Part shown: piece by piece, positions 13,066 through 23,701 of the stretch | Layout: every line of letters starts with the position of its first letter | How positions within the stretch are numbered: position 1 is the stretch's first letter | Assembly: GCA_017165825.1 (NCBI GenBank) | Contig: CM029366.1 | Span: 21,077,750 to 21,141,749, forward strand | Source of the DNA: Hepsetus odoe | Lineage: Eukaryota; Chordata; Actinopteri; Characiformes; Hepsetidae | DNA length: 64,000 bases | Reading direction: 5' to 3' | Notes under the pieces: model-generated | What the model was told of the DNA's origin: nothing | The model's database searches: none | The model's input: only the letters and a program-made list of their open reading frames with translations | Made by a program: the position numbers and the translations under genes

Positions 13066-13871
13066 TGTAAACTATGTTATGAACCCAGTTACTAGGAATG
13101 CTCAAGCTAGTGTACTTATTTGTGCTGGTTCCAAGCCTGGATAAATGGAGAGGATTACATCAGGAAGGGTATCTGATGTAAGACTTTTGCCAAATCAATA
13201 TGCAGATAATGACACAGACTTCCTCAGAAGAGGTTAAGGGCCAGGTTAACAATGACTGCCACCAGTACCGTAAACCAGCTGGGTGTGGGGGGGGAATTGT
13301 GCTACTGTTGGCCAAAGGCAAAGAAGAAGAGAAACGTCTGGATGCAGGAGGAGAGAATGAAGGGTAGACGAATGGAAATGAGGGTAGGAACTTTAAATGT
13401 TCGCAGTGACTGCTAAGGTAGAGAATTAGCTGATAAGATGGAGAGAACGAAGGAACCCAGCCACTAGGGATGCAAAAGCCAGTTTATTTCTTTGTGTCTG
13501 CCCCAGACATGAAAAATGGGGAAGGTGACGTCAGGAAGGGCATCTGATATATAACTTGCCAAATAAATATGCAGACAGTGAAAGAAATTTCCATACTGGA
13601 TCAGCCAAGGCCCTGGTTAACAATAATCTCCACCAGCACTGTCGGTGGAAATTGGGTTACTGTTAGCGAAATGAGAAAAAGTAGAGAAAGAAAGCATATC
13701 TGGATGCAGGAGGAGAGAAGGAATTGTAGGAGAGTGGAAGTGAAGGTAGGAACTTTGAATGGCTAGTAAAGGGAGAAAGTTGGCTGATATGATGACAAGT
13801 TTGATATTTTGTGTGCGCAAGAGAATAGATGGAAGGGTAGTAAGGCCAGGTGTATTGGAAGCTGATTTAAA

Positions 13872-14538
13872 TTGTTTTACCATGGTGTGGATGGAAGGAG
13901 GAATGGGGTATGTTTTATTCTGAAAGGACAGTATGTCAAAAGCGTTTTGGAGGTGAAGAGAATGTCAGATAGGGTGGTGAGTTTGAATCTGGAAGTTGAA
14001 GGTGTGATAATGAATGTTGTTTGTGTTTATGCCCCGCAAGCTAGCTGTGAGATGAAGGAGAAAGAAGAATTCTGGAGTGAGTTAGATGAATTGATGCAGA
14101 GTATACCCAAGGGTGAGAGAGTGGTGATTATTGCAGACTAATAGACTTGTTGGTGAAGGGAACAGAGGTGATGAGGAGGTGATGGGTAAGCATGATCTCA
14201 GGGAGAGGAGTGCAGAAGGTCAGATGGTTGTAGATTTTGCTAAAGGGATAGAAATGGCTATAGTTAAGGCTTATTTTAAGAAGAGGGAGGAGCACAGGGT
14301 GATGTATAAGAGGGGACGAAGATGCACACAGGTGGATTATAACCTTTATAGGAGGGTCATTCTGAAGGAGACTGGAGACTGCAAAGTAGTGAAAAGGGAG
14401 AGTATAGCTATATTGAATAGAATGGTGCTCTGTAGGATAACCTTTGAGGTCAAAAAGAGGAGGAAAGTGAGGGCAGAGTCGAGGATGAAATGGTATAAGC
14501 TGAAGAAGGAAGGAAGGTGGAATTCAGGCAGGAGTTAA
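13872..14538 (+). pseudogene. APE-type endonuclease remnant of inner LINE
   Basis: Frames 13872-14141 and 14131-14538 hold VYAPQASCEMKEKEEF, then RVVIIAD where an intact element has a G-x-DFN-G-H motif, then EGNRGDEEVMGKH and QVDYNLYRRV. A short loss and frame change at about 14138 removes the DFNGH core, so the nuclease would be inactive. Confidence 0.8.
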
Positions 14539-14989
14539 CATGGGCACTGGGAGGTAATGAAGTGTTACCAGATTGCTGGTCAACTACTGGGAGACAGCTA
14601 GAAAGGTGGTTAATGTGACATCAGGAAAGAAGAAGGAGGATAAGGAAACCTGGTGGTGGAACTCTAGGAGTGTATACAAAAGGAGAGACTAGTGAAGAAG
14701 ATGTGGGATAATCAGAGTGATGAAGAAAGTTGACAGGATTACAAGGAGATAGCACCTGCAAAGGATAAGGTATATGTTGAATTGTATGAGAGGTTGGACA
14801 GTAAGGAAGCAGAAAAGTACCCATACCAATAAGCTAGACAGAGAGACAAAGCAGAAAAAGCTGTGCAGCAGGTCAGGATGATTAATGATAGAAATGGAAA
14901 CAGACTCACAAGTGAGCAGATCGTGTTGAACAGATGGAAAGAGTACTTTGAGTGACTGATGAAAAAAGAACAAGAGAGAGTGAAGCTTG

Positions 14990-16174
14990 AATGATGTGAG
15001 TATAGTTAACTAGGAAGGGCAGCAAATTAGCAAGATGGAATTAAGGGCAGAATTGAAGAGGATGAAAAATAAAAGGCTGTTGGTCCAGATGATATGCCTG
15101 TGGATGCAAGAAGGTGTTTAGAACAGATGGCAGTAGAGTTTCTAACAAGAATGTTTAACATGCTCTTAAAAAGTGAGAGGATGCCTGAGGAGTAGAGCAG
15201 TGTGCTGCTATCAATTTTCAAGAATAAGGGTGATACACAGAGTTGTAGTAACTATAGAGGGATAAAGTTGATCAGCCACAGCATGATGTTTTGGGAAAGA
15301 GTAGCAGAAGCTAGATTAAGAAGAGGTGAAGATGTAATGTTCCCCCTTAGGGTCAGAAGGAGAAGGTCCGAAGGAGTTGCATCATACCTTTGTGGACTAG
15401 GAGAAAGTACATGACAAGGTGCCTAGATAGGAGTTGTGGTTTTGTATGAAGAAGTCAGGAGTGGCAGAGAGGAATGTGAGAGTAGTACAGTATATGTATG
15501 AGGGCAGTGTGATACTGGTGAGGTCAACTGTAAGAAGTGACAGATGCACTTTAAGTAGAGGTTGGATCAGTGCTGAGACCATTCTTATTTGCAATGGTAA
15601 TGGTCAAGGTTAGACAGGAGTCCCAGTGGACAATGATGTTTATGGAAGATGTCATCCATAGCAAGAGTAGTGAGCAGCTTGGGAGAACCTGGAGGTTTGG
15701 AGAAATGCTCTAGAGAGGAGAGGAATAAAAGTGAGTAGGACAAAGAAAGGTAGGAAACTGGAATAGTTTGGATAGGAGCAGAGGTGTGGGATATTTGGGA
15801 TTAACAGTTCAGAGAAATGGGGAGTTAGATAGAGGTAGAGAAGAGAGTCTAGGTAGGCTGGAATGGCAGGAATAATCTGTGACAAACAGGTACCAGCAAG
15901 AGTGAAAGGAAGGGTTTTCAGGACGGTAGTGAGACCAACTATGCTATGCGGATTGGAGATAGTGTCGCTGATGAAAAAGACAACAGAGCTGGAGGTGGCA
16001 AAGTTAAAGATGCTAAGATTTTCATTGGGTGTGACGATGGTGGACAGGATTGGAAATGAGTATATTACAACTCGGGTTAGAAGTTTTGGGGACAAAGTTA
16101 GAGAAGCAAGGTTGCGTTGGTTGAACGCAAACGTTGGTTTGAAGGAGGAAGATGCAGAGGACAGGAATAAGTAG
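14990..16174 (+). pseudogene. reverse transcriptase remnant of inner LINE
   Basis: Pieces of the reverse transcriptase are readable in several frames, including FKNKGDTQSCSNYRGIKL at 15217-15270. The catalytic box near 15637-15651 reads FMED in place of FADD, so the first aspartate of the pair is changed to glutamate. The C-terminal part (RPTMLCGLEIVSLMKK and LGVTMVDRIGNEYI) lies in 15863-16174. There are many stops; this copy is dead. Confidence 0.8.
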
Positions 16175-16634
16175 AGACTGTTGATCCACTGTAGCAACCC
16201 CTAACAGAAGAAACTGAAAGAGGAAAAAGAAGATGGAGAGAAGGAAGGCTGTTATTTTGTAGTAAGGCCAGGTGTAATGGAGGGGGATACCAATTGTTTT
16301 AACATGGTATGGTTGTACCATGGAGTTTATTAATCAGCTTAGGTTTAGATTGGACTCTTTGGAGACAAAGTAATTTAGGCCAAATTACACTGGTTTGGAC
16401 ATGTGCACAGGAGAGACGAGGATTATATTGAGAGAAGGATATTAAAGGTTGAGTTGTAAAACAAGAAGAGAAGAAGAAGGCCAAAGGGGAGGTTTATGGA
16501 TGTGGTGAGAGAGGACATGCAGGCAGTCAGTGTGAAAGAGGAAGATGCAGAAGACCAGAAGAAATGGAGTTGGATGATCCGCTGTGGCGACCCCTAGCAG
16601 GAGCAGCCGAAGGGCGACTGTAAACTATGGTATG

Positions 16635-19199
16635 ATCAAATAGACAGAATGGAAATTAACAAGATTAAAATGACTGTATCTGAAGGTTATGAAGTTGGAA
16701 ACTGGTGAGAATTCAAAGTGTCTGAAGAGCTGGAGCTATAGAAGAGATGCAAGAGCGATGATAGTCCTTCAGATTAAATATCATCTATCTTCATTATATA
16801 CTCAGAAAGAGGTAAAAGAACTTGGGTTACTGGTGTGTTGACCCTTGCAGCTGTTTGTGGCGACATATCAGTGCTCTCTGTCTGTTGTACTGCTATGTCA
16901 AAGCATGGCATCCAATTCTGAATATCTGAAGGTTGTTCATAAGAGTGGCACACCGTGCCTGCAAATGAAACTTACTCTTTAAATGTTCTTCATGTGAAAT
17001 GGTGTCCATGTACAGAATTTAATTCAAGCTATAGTTATGTTACTGTTGATACGCAGCTGAAATGAGAACCGTCATAACGTCCAACCTTTTTTCTTCTAAA
17101 GCCACGATTCATTAGCAGTTACACTTCTTTGGTTTTAAGAATGCAATGAAAGGAGGTAAATGGCTTACATGCCTTAGGGCAAGCATTCTCACTCCTTGTG
17201 AGCATAAATTGCAGCAAAATTCATTGGGAATTCATCTGCACCCACCTTTCCAAACACATTGTAGAAAAAGGGGGTAAAGCAGGTATTTCTTTGACCACAT
17301 TCTCTAGCTGTTGAGATTTGATTTTATTACTGCAATGGCTTTGAGAAACTGGGTGATGATTCATTACTTAACGGTCTGCTTAGGACATGCTGATAAACCT
17401 TCAAAGCCTTCCACCCATTTTAGAAAAAAAACTGTTTCCCTTAAGCCATGAAACCATGAGTGACTCTTCATTTTGGACTGATAGGGGTCATGATCCTGTT
17501 AAGAATGATAGGATCAGTAGACAAATTCAACATTTTATATTTGTGCTATCAGTTACTTTGGGCATGTGTCAATAATACATCTTTGTAAACCTACAGGCGA
17601 AAACACGTAGCTTTCAGACAGTCTGAAAAGGCTCAAGAACTTTGACAGTAAATTGAATTCAGATCTGCAGTGTCATCAGGTTATTGATACTGTAAAAAAA
17701 AAAAGCCTGTAGCTGTGCTTCATCAGGGCTAGTGTCTATACTAGGGCTAGTGCCAATATTTAAACCTTAAAATTGCAGTTGTGAAATTTTGTAACACACA
17801 AAGTTGTCATTTTAGAACATTTGGTTATTAAAGCATACATTGCCTATACCAAAACGTCAATTAAATTAAAAAAAGTCATGAAATTAACATTTTCCTATTT
17901 AGAAATTGGGTAGCCAGTTATCTGTTGTCTGGTGCTTGCCGCTACTCACAAACCGTAACCTTATTGGCATGTCCATGAAAGAGTCCTGTTAAGAGAAATA
18001 TTTTACTAAAACTAGCTGTAATTGGTACAATATCTGATGCTGAGGGTGACCCACTGTCTTCTAAATGGAGCATTTTGTCTTCAGCTCACTGGGAAAACAT
18101 TTTAAACAGGAAAATATGTTTTTATTGTTACTGCAGTTAGGACACAAGCAATGTTTGTTTCTCTGGTTATTTAACAAACTTGTTAAATAAGTTGTGACAT
18201 GCAAATGATTACATGAATGTGAATGAATTGAATACTTAATGCTCAGGAAATATTTCAATAATTTGAGTTCATATTTTATTTGGAAATGCAACTGAAACAG
18301 TTGCAATATACCGGCTTGTTCATCCAGAATGGTAGAATGGAAATTTCCTATTAGATGTCGGTAAACTAGTACTTTTTACACTAATTAACGTTATGACAGA
18401 TAGTCCAATTCCATTTTTTAGTGACATTGAAACTTTGAGTACCGCCTGGTATTTTTGCCTTTTTTAACTTATTTGTATTGCTTTGGTTATTATAGTTTGT
18501 TTTAAAAAATAATGATGAATGAGGATATTCACAAAATTGCATGCTGTGCTGCTGACTATGCTCACACAAAGTGAGAAATCTGTTGCACAAGTCATGAAAA
18601 CTATTAATTGGAATTTCCAGTAGAAGCAAAAGATAATTACATCTCACACCATTGCCCAACAAAATGGACTTCAAGCAGCACTCTTGTGCTATTTAGAATC
18701 CTGGATTGGGATGAGAGAAGGAGTAAAGGCTGGCCTAGCAAAACTGGATGCATTTCAGACCACAGTGAACAAATGGTGTGGGTTTAGAACTATATCTCCA
18801 AAAGGAGCCAAGGGATTTGTTGATTTTGCTTTCTTATGACAGTTTACAGCCTGCTTTTTGTTGGAGAGCAAGATCAGGAGATGCATTTTCTTTGACGTCG
18901 TAGACTTCTGAAGGAGAAAAGCAAGAGAGAGGAGGTGCGGTGAGAAAAAATACAGCATTAAGACAGGTTTAGCAGTTTTGCAGCTAAAGCTTTTCTCAGC
19001 CACACGGATGCCCTGTTTCTTTTTTGATGAGGATCTGCTTTCAGTCTTACACAAAAATATCAGACTTGAACAGAATAATAACATTTTAATTCATTGCATT
19101 ACTGCACAAAACAAGGTTTACTACGTTTTAGATATATATTTACAGGTATACAGCAGGTACAAATTTACTAAATGTTTTCTGTTTCTTTATTTTTTTTAG
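16635..19199. other. intron upstream of first visible negr1 exon
   Basis: About 2.6 kb of ordinary AT-rich intron. No Ig1 exon (with a WxxxSxIxxAGxDxW-like pattern) was found. The end is a T-rich polypyrimidine stretch and AG at 19198-19199. ORFs such as 18755-19084 on the minus strand carry no known domain. Confidence 0.55.
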
Positions 19200-19325
19200 T
19201 TCCCCCGAAAATATATGACATTTCATCGGATATCACAGTAAATGAAGGCGGGAATATAACACTCTTCTGTTTAGCCAGTGGCAAACCAGAGCCTAAAATC
19301 ACCTGGAGACACATCACTCCATCAG
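19200..19325 (+). CDS. negr1: negr1 coding exon: first half of Ig domain 2
   Basis: A 126-bp exon of an IgLON adhesion protein (GPI-anchored, extracellular, neuronal cell contacts and neurite growth). The first two bases complete a Val codon split by the intron. The peptide then reads PPKIYDISSDITVNEGGNIT, LFCLASGKPEPKITWRHITP and a split Ser/Ala junction. It carries the first cysteine of the Ig2 disulfide (LFC), the core Trp (ITW) and one N-glycosylation sequon (NIT). VPPKIYDIS is closest to NEGR1; LSAMP, OPCML and NTM differ at this spot. The acceptor is TTTTTTTAG at 19192-19199 and the donor GTAAG at 19326. Phase is 1-1, which joins cleanly to the exon at 30846. No stop or frameshift is seen. 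Confidence 0.92.
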
Positions 19326-20622
19326 GTAAGATTTAGTTTTTCTGTAATATATTCAAAACCATGTCTTTAACAATTAGACAGTGATAATTCAGTTTTTTCC
19401 ATTTAATGGCCTAAAAAGTATTGGCTGCTGTTGTGTATCCCTGGTTTCATTTTTTGCTTAATGAGTCAAAGGATTTTAAACCGTTTTAAACTGTTTTTAA
19501 ACAGTTTTGTTATAAATTAGTGGATGTTTAGAAAAAATATTTTTTTTCCACGAGATTAAAAAAAGAGACTTGCTTTCATATACATGACAAGATCATATGA
19601 TACATCATACATTTTACAGATCCTGCCCTTTACCTTTTTGTATTTGTTGTTTGTGCTGTTATTAAATGTGATAGAGTTCAGTCAAGTTGGCTAGACAGTG
19701 GCAACACTGCAGTGTTTATCATTGTCTACCTAGAGTTGCCATTCATCTGAGAACATGACATTTCTTACTTATCATTGTGCTGCAAAAAAAAAGAAATGTC
19801 TAGAAAGAATGCACATTAAGCTCATCTTGCCTTTCTGTCTCATTCAGCCTTTCTTAAAAAGATGTATGTGCATTACCAGAACTGTGCGGAAATTCAGTGG
19901 CTTGTCTGGCAGAGCAGCAATTTTGAGCGTTCCTTTATTTTATGAAGATGCATGTTGCACTTATCTAATAAGATGAGGCAGCCTCACTTATCTCAGGACT
20001 GTCATATTTCTTCTCTTGTGAGTTTCTGCTATGGAACACTTTTTCCAGTTCTAAAATCTTCAGTGAATCATAAAAGTATTTACCAAAAGCAGAATTATTT
20101 GAAGAATAAAAACCTTTTGAAGAGAATATGGGCAGATTGAGCTTTAGAAGAAGCTTCTCCACACATTAAAAACTACCAAAAATGAAAACTTGATACAATT
20201 TCAGTGGAATGTACTAGAAAGGCTTCAAACTTTAAGTCTGTGTTCTCTAGAAAGCCATGTTTTTTTGTTATGTACTCTTATATGTGCCCCCCAGATGGAA
20301 GGTGCTTGATCAAGAGGCAAAATTCAAACATTTTATGCTCGGCATGAAGGCACGTTCACTCTTAACAGTCCATGCTTATTCGTGTGCATGCAATTAAAGC
20401 AACAGTTGTACAAACATTTGGGCAAAAATAAAGTACTGTGCAATAGTCTTAAACCACCTTTTATTTCTTAATATTGTCCAAAGAGGTAGACTTTTATGTG
20501 TTGTTAAGAAATAGCTCTCCAGGCTTTCTTATAAAAGGATTTGTCTCTCATTTTCAGTCCATTCCCTGTACCTGACCAGTTTCAGAGGGCCTTTTTTATT
20601 TGTTGTTTGTTTACGTAGTGAC
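19326..20622. other. intron, with a possible Tc1 scrap
   Basis: Ordinary intron. A short inverted repeat, AAACTGTTTTTAAACAGTTT, sits at 19487-19506. At about 20430-20560, GTACTGTGCAATAGTCTTAAACCACC and CTCCAGGCTTTCTTATAAAAGG resemble the terminal region of a fish Tc1-type element in reverse. This is too short and diverged to be sure. Confidence 0.4.
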
Positions 20623-20627
20623 CTACT

Positions 20628-20904
20628 GTCACAGTGGCGGGGTGCGGGAAGGACGTCTGCGCAGAGCCAGTGATCCAAGACATAACTTTATTCCAGAAAG
20701 TCCCCAAAACAAGACACAAGACACCAAAACAGAACCACCCGTAACCTAAGGCTTTGCCTAGTGAATGAACCACGCTCTGTTCTGGCTCATTGGGGCTTAA
20801 ATAGTAAGCCCCAATGAAGCAAACCTGTGCCTTCATGAGCTCAGGTGTGCTCAGTCAGAACAGAGCGCCCTCTACTGTGAACAAAACATACCCAAACCGT
20901 GACA
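20628..20904 (-). repeat. 3' LTR of the LTR retrotransposon
   Basis: 277 bp, starting TGTCACAGTGGCGGGG and ending CCAAACCGTGACA on the plus strand. On the minus strand it has a TATA-like TATTTAAG (20796-20803) and an AATAAA polyadenylation signal (20687-20692). A perfect 10-bp inverted repeat (20790-20799 with 20805-20814) surrounds the TATA box. Compared with the other LTR it carries about 20 extra bases next to the TATA box. Confidence 0.9.
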
Positions 20905-20916
20905 TAACCCCCCTCT
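20905..20916 (-). promoter_or_regulatory. polypurine tract
   Basis: On the minus strand the bases just before the 3' LTR read AGAGGGGGGTTA. A purine run at this place primes plus-strand DNA synthesis in LTR elements. It confirms the minus orientation. Confidence 0.8.
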
Positions 20917-21158
20917 AAAGACGCCACTCCTGGGGCGCTCCCCAGAGCCAGACCCTCGGAGGAGGTTAACAAACCATCAAGCATAAGCAGCCCCCTTAAT
21001 GGGGCATATGGCCAGGTTTACAAAAACAAAAACCAACTAAAGAGGGGCCCTGACCCACCACAGCCACGTCCAGGGCTGCTGGTGGTGGCAAGGGGTACCC
21101 CAAAGTCCCTGTCCAGTTCAGAGTTCCATGATCATAGGAACTGCCCTTGGCATTGCAG

Positions 21159-21860
21159 CTATCCCGACTGTGAAGTAATACAGACCATACCTTTAAGACA
21201 TGATCCTCCACATGTTGTCTGATTCCAGGGTGTTTCTGATCTTCTGTACCTGTGAATGCACCCTTCAAGAAATTTGCGTAAATCCAGTCCGTAAAACGGT
21301 CTGAGTGTTCTTGGTGAAGGTGTGGGAATTGGAGATTGTGGTGATGGCAGGAACACTGAGGTCATTTCCTCAGACCCATCACTGCGGTCTATGTGTCTGA
21401 ACCGGAACCGATCTTTCAATAAGGAATCATACCTAGAAGCCCGATGTTCACGCTGGGCACGCTGTGGAGGTTTGCTACTGTCCTTCTCCTCCGAGTGATC
21501 GTGGCAGTCTGTTGGGCCATCAGAGCGGGACTTCATGGACATGCACCTGTCACTGGTGCATTGAGACGTCTCTCTTGGAGCTCAGCCAATGTTATCTGTG
21601 CTATCCATGCAGTCCTCTTTACCATCCCAGACCATGTTCCTGGGAGGGCACTGGCTTCTGCAGTCACCACTGTGCTGGTCGCAATCCTCCGACAGACAAA
21701 AGCAGTTTGCAAACTTGAACATAAGGGATTTCATCACCCACCTTCCTTTGCCAGATACACTTCTTACCTTGGGTATACTGAAGACATTCCTCGTGGCACT
21801 GGCTTTCACATGCATCTTCCTTGGCACCCTTCTTGCAGTCCTCTCCATCACTTTGGGCAT
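21159..21860 (-). pseudogene. Cys-rich region with two LDL-receptor class A-like motifs (decayed)
   Basis: Frames 21582-21860 and 21159-21542 are in the same frame, separated by a single in-frame TGA at 21582-21584. On either side of it are two similar Cys patterns: RSQCPPRNMVWDGKEDCMDS (about 21600-21659) and QCTSDRCMSMKSRSDGPTDC followed by HDHSEE (about 21507-21563). Both fit the second half of an LDLR class A module, C-x(n)-C-[IP]-P-x(4)-C-D-G-x-x-D-C-x-D-x-S-D-E. However, the Cys before DG is replaced by Trp or Ser, and the second module lacks its last Cys. The similarity is by eye. An unrelated protein with chance D-G-x-x-D-C spacing is the alternative. The region lies between the 312-residue frame and the 3' LTR. 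Confidence 0.4.
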
Positions 21861-22602
21861 TCTCAGAAATTCCGATCTCCGAAATTAGTGCATAATCCTG
21901 AACATGAGCGTTGCTCACAATCTCGGGCATATAATCCCTACCACAAACCTGCACGGTCTCCAAGGTGAGTACATCCTCCAGAACAGGAGCCTCGCTCTTG
22001 GTTTCACTGAAAGATGCTTCGTGCTGACTGCTCTGGGCATGCAGTGCATTCCACAGCCAGTTACTCTGTGTCGAGTCCACTGAAACGTCCGGGAAAACTG
22101 AAGATATAGTGTTCATGACCTCCTTTTGAAAGGAGGTTGGCTTGTGTTCTTTTGGGCTTTGTACCTCCTTCTGATTGCTGCTGATGATCTCCAGAGGGGC
22201 ACCAAATTTCTGAAATTTCTTGGCAAACCATTTCAACATAGGCATACACTTACTCTGTTCATACTCTTGTCCTGTCCCCTTGTCTGCAATGTGAGACCTA
22301 TCCTTTGCCCGCTTGGATATCAGACAAATGGTCTTGTCTATCTCTGCCCTGTGGCTCTCTACCCCTTGTAATTGCAAGAATAATCTCCTGGTGTTCAGGT
22401 TCTCATAAATACAGCAACTTATTGGCTTCTTTTCCATTCTCAAACATGCAAAACTGTGTGCAAACTGCCTTCCTCGGACAGGCTCCATGGGAGGGTCCAC
22501 TGTAACCTTTTGTAGCACTTCTCTAGTGTTGCCCTGTGATGTCCCATATCGCACACTGCTACCCTCGATCATGATGAAGCTTAACTTGCTGTTAGACAAC
22601 AA
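21664..22602 (-). CDS. unrecognised 312-residue frame in the LTR element
   Basis: An open frame of 312 residues in the sense direction of the element. I do not recognise a family. It is rich in Ser, Lys and Glu, with a Cys-rich end (DGEDCKKGAKEDACESQCHE). Upstream codons before its Met, up to 22676, are also open (for example NPIYTSLYLRND). They lie one base out of frame with the end of the coiled-coil frame, so one ancestral frame broken by a frameshift is likely. No protease, RT, RNase H or integrase signature was seen. It may be captured cellular sequence or a fast-evolving element protein. Confidence 0.45.
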   Translation of the reverse strand: MLSNSKLSFIMIEGSSVRYGTSQGNTREVLQKVTVDPPMEPVRGRQFAHSFACLRMEKKPISCCIYENLNTRRLFLQLQGVESHRAEIDKTICLISKRAKDRSHIADKGTGQEYEQSKCMPMLKWFAKKFQKFGAPLEIISSNQKEVQSPKEHKPTSFQKEVMNTISSVFPDVSVDSTQSNWLWNALHAQSSQHEASFSETKSEAPVLEDVLTLETVQVCGRDYMPEIVSNAHVQDYALISEIGISENAQSDGEDCKKGAKEDACESQCHEECLQYTQGKKCIWQRKVGDEIPYVQVCKLLLSVGGLRPAQW

Positions 22603-22675
22603 GGCTATAGGAGACTCGGTGTGAAAGTCATTACGGAGATAAAGTGAGGTATAGATGGGATTTAAAGGCTCAAGT

Positions 22676-23536
22676 TCAATGTTGATTTTCTTCTCTTCCC
22701 TCCTCGTCCGTCAGACTGTTCCTCCACTGCTCCACTTTGGAGCTCTCCACCAGGGTTCTAGCTTGCACTTGGGTCTGCTGAGCAAGTTGTGATTTCAAGA
22801 CCTTCACTTCTGAGCACCAGGTCTCTAATACTGCTCCCATACCTCTGACATGCTCTTGGAGCTCTGTGAGTTTACTGGCCTCCCTCCGGGCTTCTTCTAG
22901 TTCTGCCTGCAGAACAACACTGTTGTCCCGTACCTGCTTCAGCTCTGCCCTGGGCTGGTTCAGTTGTTTTTCCACATCAGCCACTTTATTCTCCAGTTTC
23001 TCCTGCAAGGTTGGAATCTCTACTCCCCTTGATGCAGTGCATGCGGTTTGGTTCTTCTGTTCCTCCGTTTTATTCAGCCATTCCCTTTGGACCATAATCA
23101 CAGCTTGCAGCTTTCTCAGGACCTCATTCTCTTTCATGAGTTTACTGACTTCTCCTTGAAGATCACCATAGTCCTGAGCCAGAGCTCTTCCTTCGGTTTC
23201 TCTGGGTTCGATTTCCCTCTGACAAAGAGACAAGAGGCCCTTGGTCTCCTCAAGTTGTGAAAGCAGATTGGTGATCCTTTCCTCAGTTTTCAGTCTTTTG
23301 TTTGTGACCGAAGCATTCACCTGTTGCACGGAGGCTTCTTTCTCTGTCAGCTGCTGGTTGAGCTTGGTCAGCAGCTCCTCCTGTTGAGTGATCTGAATGT
23401 TCATGCAGCTGATCGGTTCATCTCTTTGGTGAATGTCCATGAGAAGTGCATCGCGGTTTACATTGGCCTGACTGAGCTTTTCTGATTCAACCCTTAGTTT
23501 CTCCTGGACACTGTTCAAGCTTTCAGTTAACCACAT
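22676..23536 (-). CDS. coiled-coil reading frame in the LTR element (main part)
   Basis: 286 residues, open throughout and strongly heptad-like, with many Leu, Glu, Lys and Gln and very few Pro or Gly. Examples are TQQEELLTKLNQQLTEKEAS and NLLSQLEETKGLL. The composition is that of a long dimeric rod such as a golgin or a centrosome protein; the exact family could not be named. The frame matches that of 23702-23980 upstream, with stops between them. The TGA at 22676-22678 ends it; a one-base shift continues into the next frame. No introns interrupt it, as expected if it was copied from a spliced transcript. Confidence 0.6.
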   Translation of the reverse strand: MWLTESLNSVQEKLRVESEKLSQANVNRDALLMDIHQRDEPISCMNIQITQQEELLTKLNQQLTEKEASVQQVNASVTNKRLKTEERITNLLSQLEETKGLLSLCQREIEPRETEGRALAQDYGDLQGEVSKLMKENEVLRKLQAVIMVQREWLNKTEEQKNQTACTASRGVEIPTLQEKLENKVADVEKQLNQPRAELKQVRDNSVVLQAELEEARREASKLTELQEHVRGMGAVLETWCSEVKVLKSQLAQQTQVQARTLVESSKVEQWRNSLTDEEGREENQH

Positions 23537-23701
23537 AATCTGTTCTCTCTGGTTCTTTTAATCTTCTAGATACCCAGCCTGCTTCTCCTCAAGCTCCCAT
23601 CTAACTTTAGCCAAATTCTCCTGAAGAGAACATACCTCAGACTGGTTGCTTTCCTGCAGCTAGTGATTCCTGGCCTGGCAGGAGATGTTTTCATCTTCCG
23701 A

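Larger units (their letters stand above)
13454..16229 (+). mobile_element. inner RTE-like LINE (copy 2b), nested in copy 2a
   Basis: A copy of about 2.78 kb starts with AACCCAGCCACTAGGGATGC and ends after GTAGCAACCCCTAAC plus an A/G-rich tail. It is flanked by a 19-bp target duplication with one mismatch: AAGATGGAGAGAACGAAGG at 13435-13453 and AAGATGGAGAGAAGGAAGG at 16230-16248. Both copies of the duplication belong to the outer LINE, which proves the order of events. It keeps 5' UTR, endonuclease and parts of the reverse transcriptase, with many stops and frame changes. Confidence 0.92.
13082..16618 (+). mobile_element. outer RTE-like LINE (copy 2a), split by an inner LINE
   Basis: A short, internally deleted LINE is split into 13082-13453 (5' UTR and start of the coding region) and 16249-16618 (a small piece of endonuclease region joined to the C-terminal and 3' end, CCGCTGTGGCGACCCCTAGC). 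It is bounded by a 16-bp target duplication with one mismatch: TGTAAACTATGTTATG at 13066-13081 and TGTAAACTATGGTATG at 16619-16634. Without the inner insertion it would be only about 740 bp. The sequence resumes at 16249 (GTTATTTTGTAGTAAGGCC) close to where the left piece stops relative to other copies. Confidence 0.88.

Noticed and set aside
3213..19199. Search for the Ig1 exon of negr1
   Set aside because: No frame with the Ig1 Cys and Trp pattern and flanking splice sites was found; the exon is probably upstream of the window.
20582..20836. 84-residue minus-strand frame across the LTR
   Set aside because: It lies within the LTR and flank; the related frame at 24829-25056 comes from the other LTR. 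No coding signal.
21444..21968. 174-residue plus-strand frame, hydrophobic stretches
   Set aside because: It is antisense to the Cys-rich region of the LTR element; the hydrophobic look comes from reverse reading of acidic and basic codons.
22866..23260. Plus-strand Ser/Leu/Phe-rich frames
   Set aside because: Shadows of the coiled-coil frame on the opposite strand.
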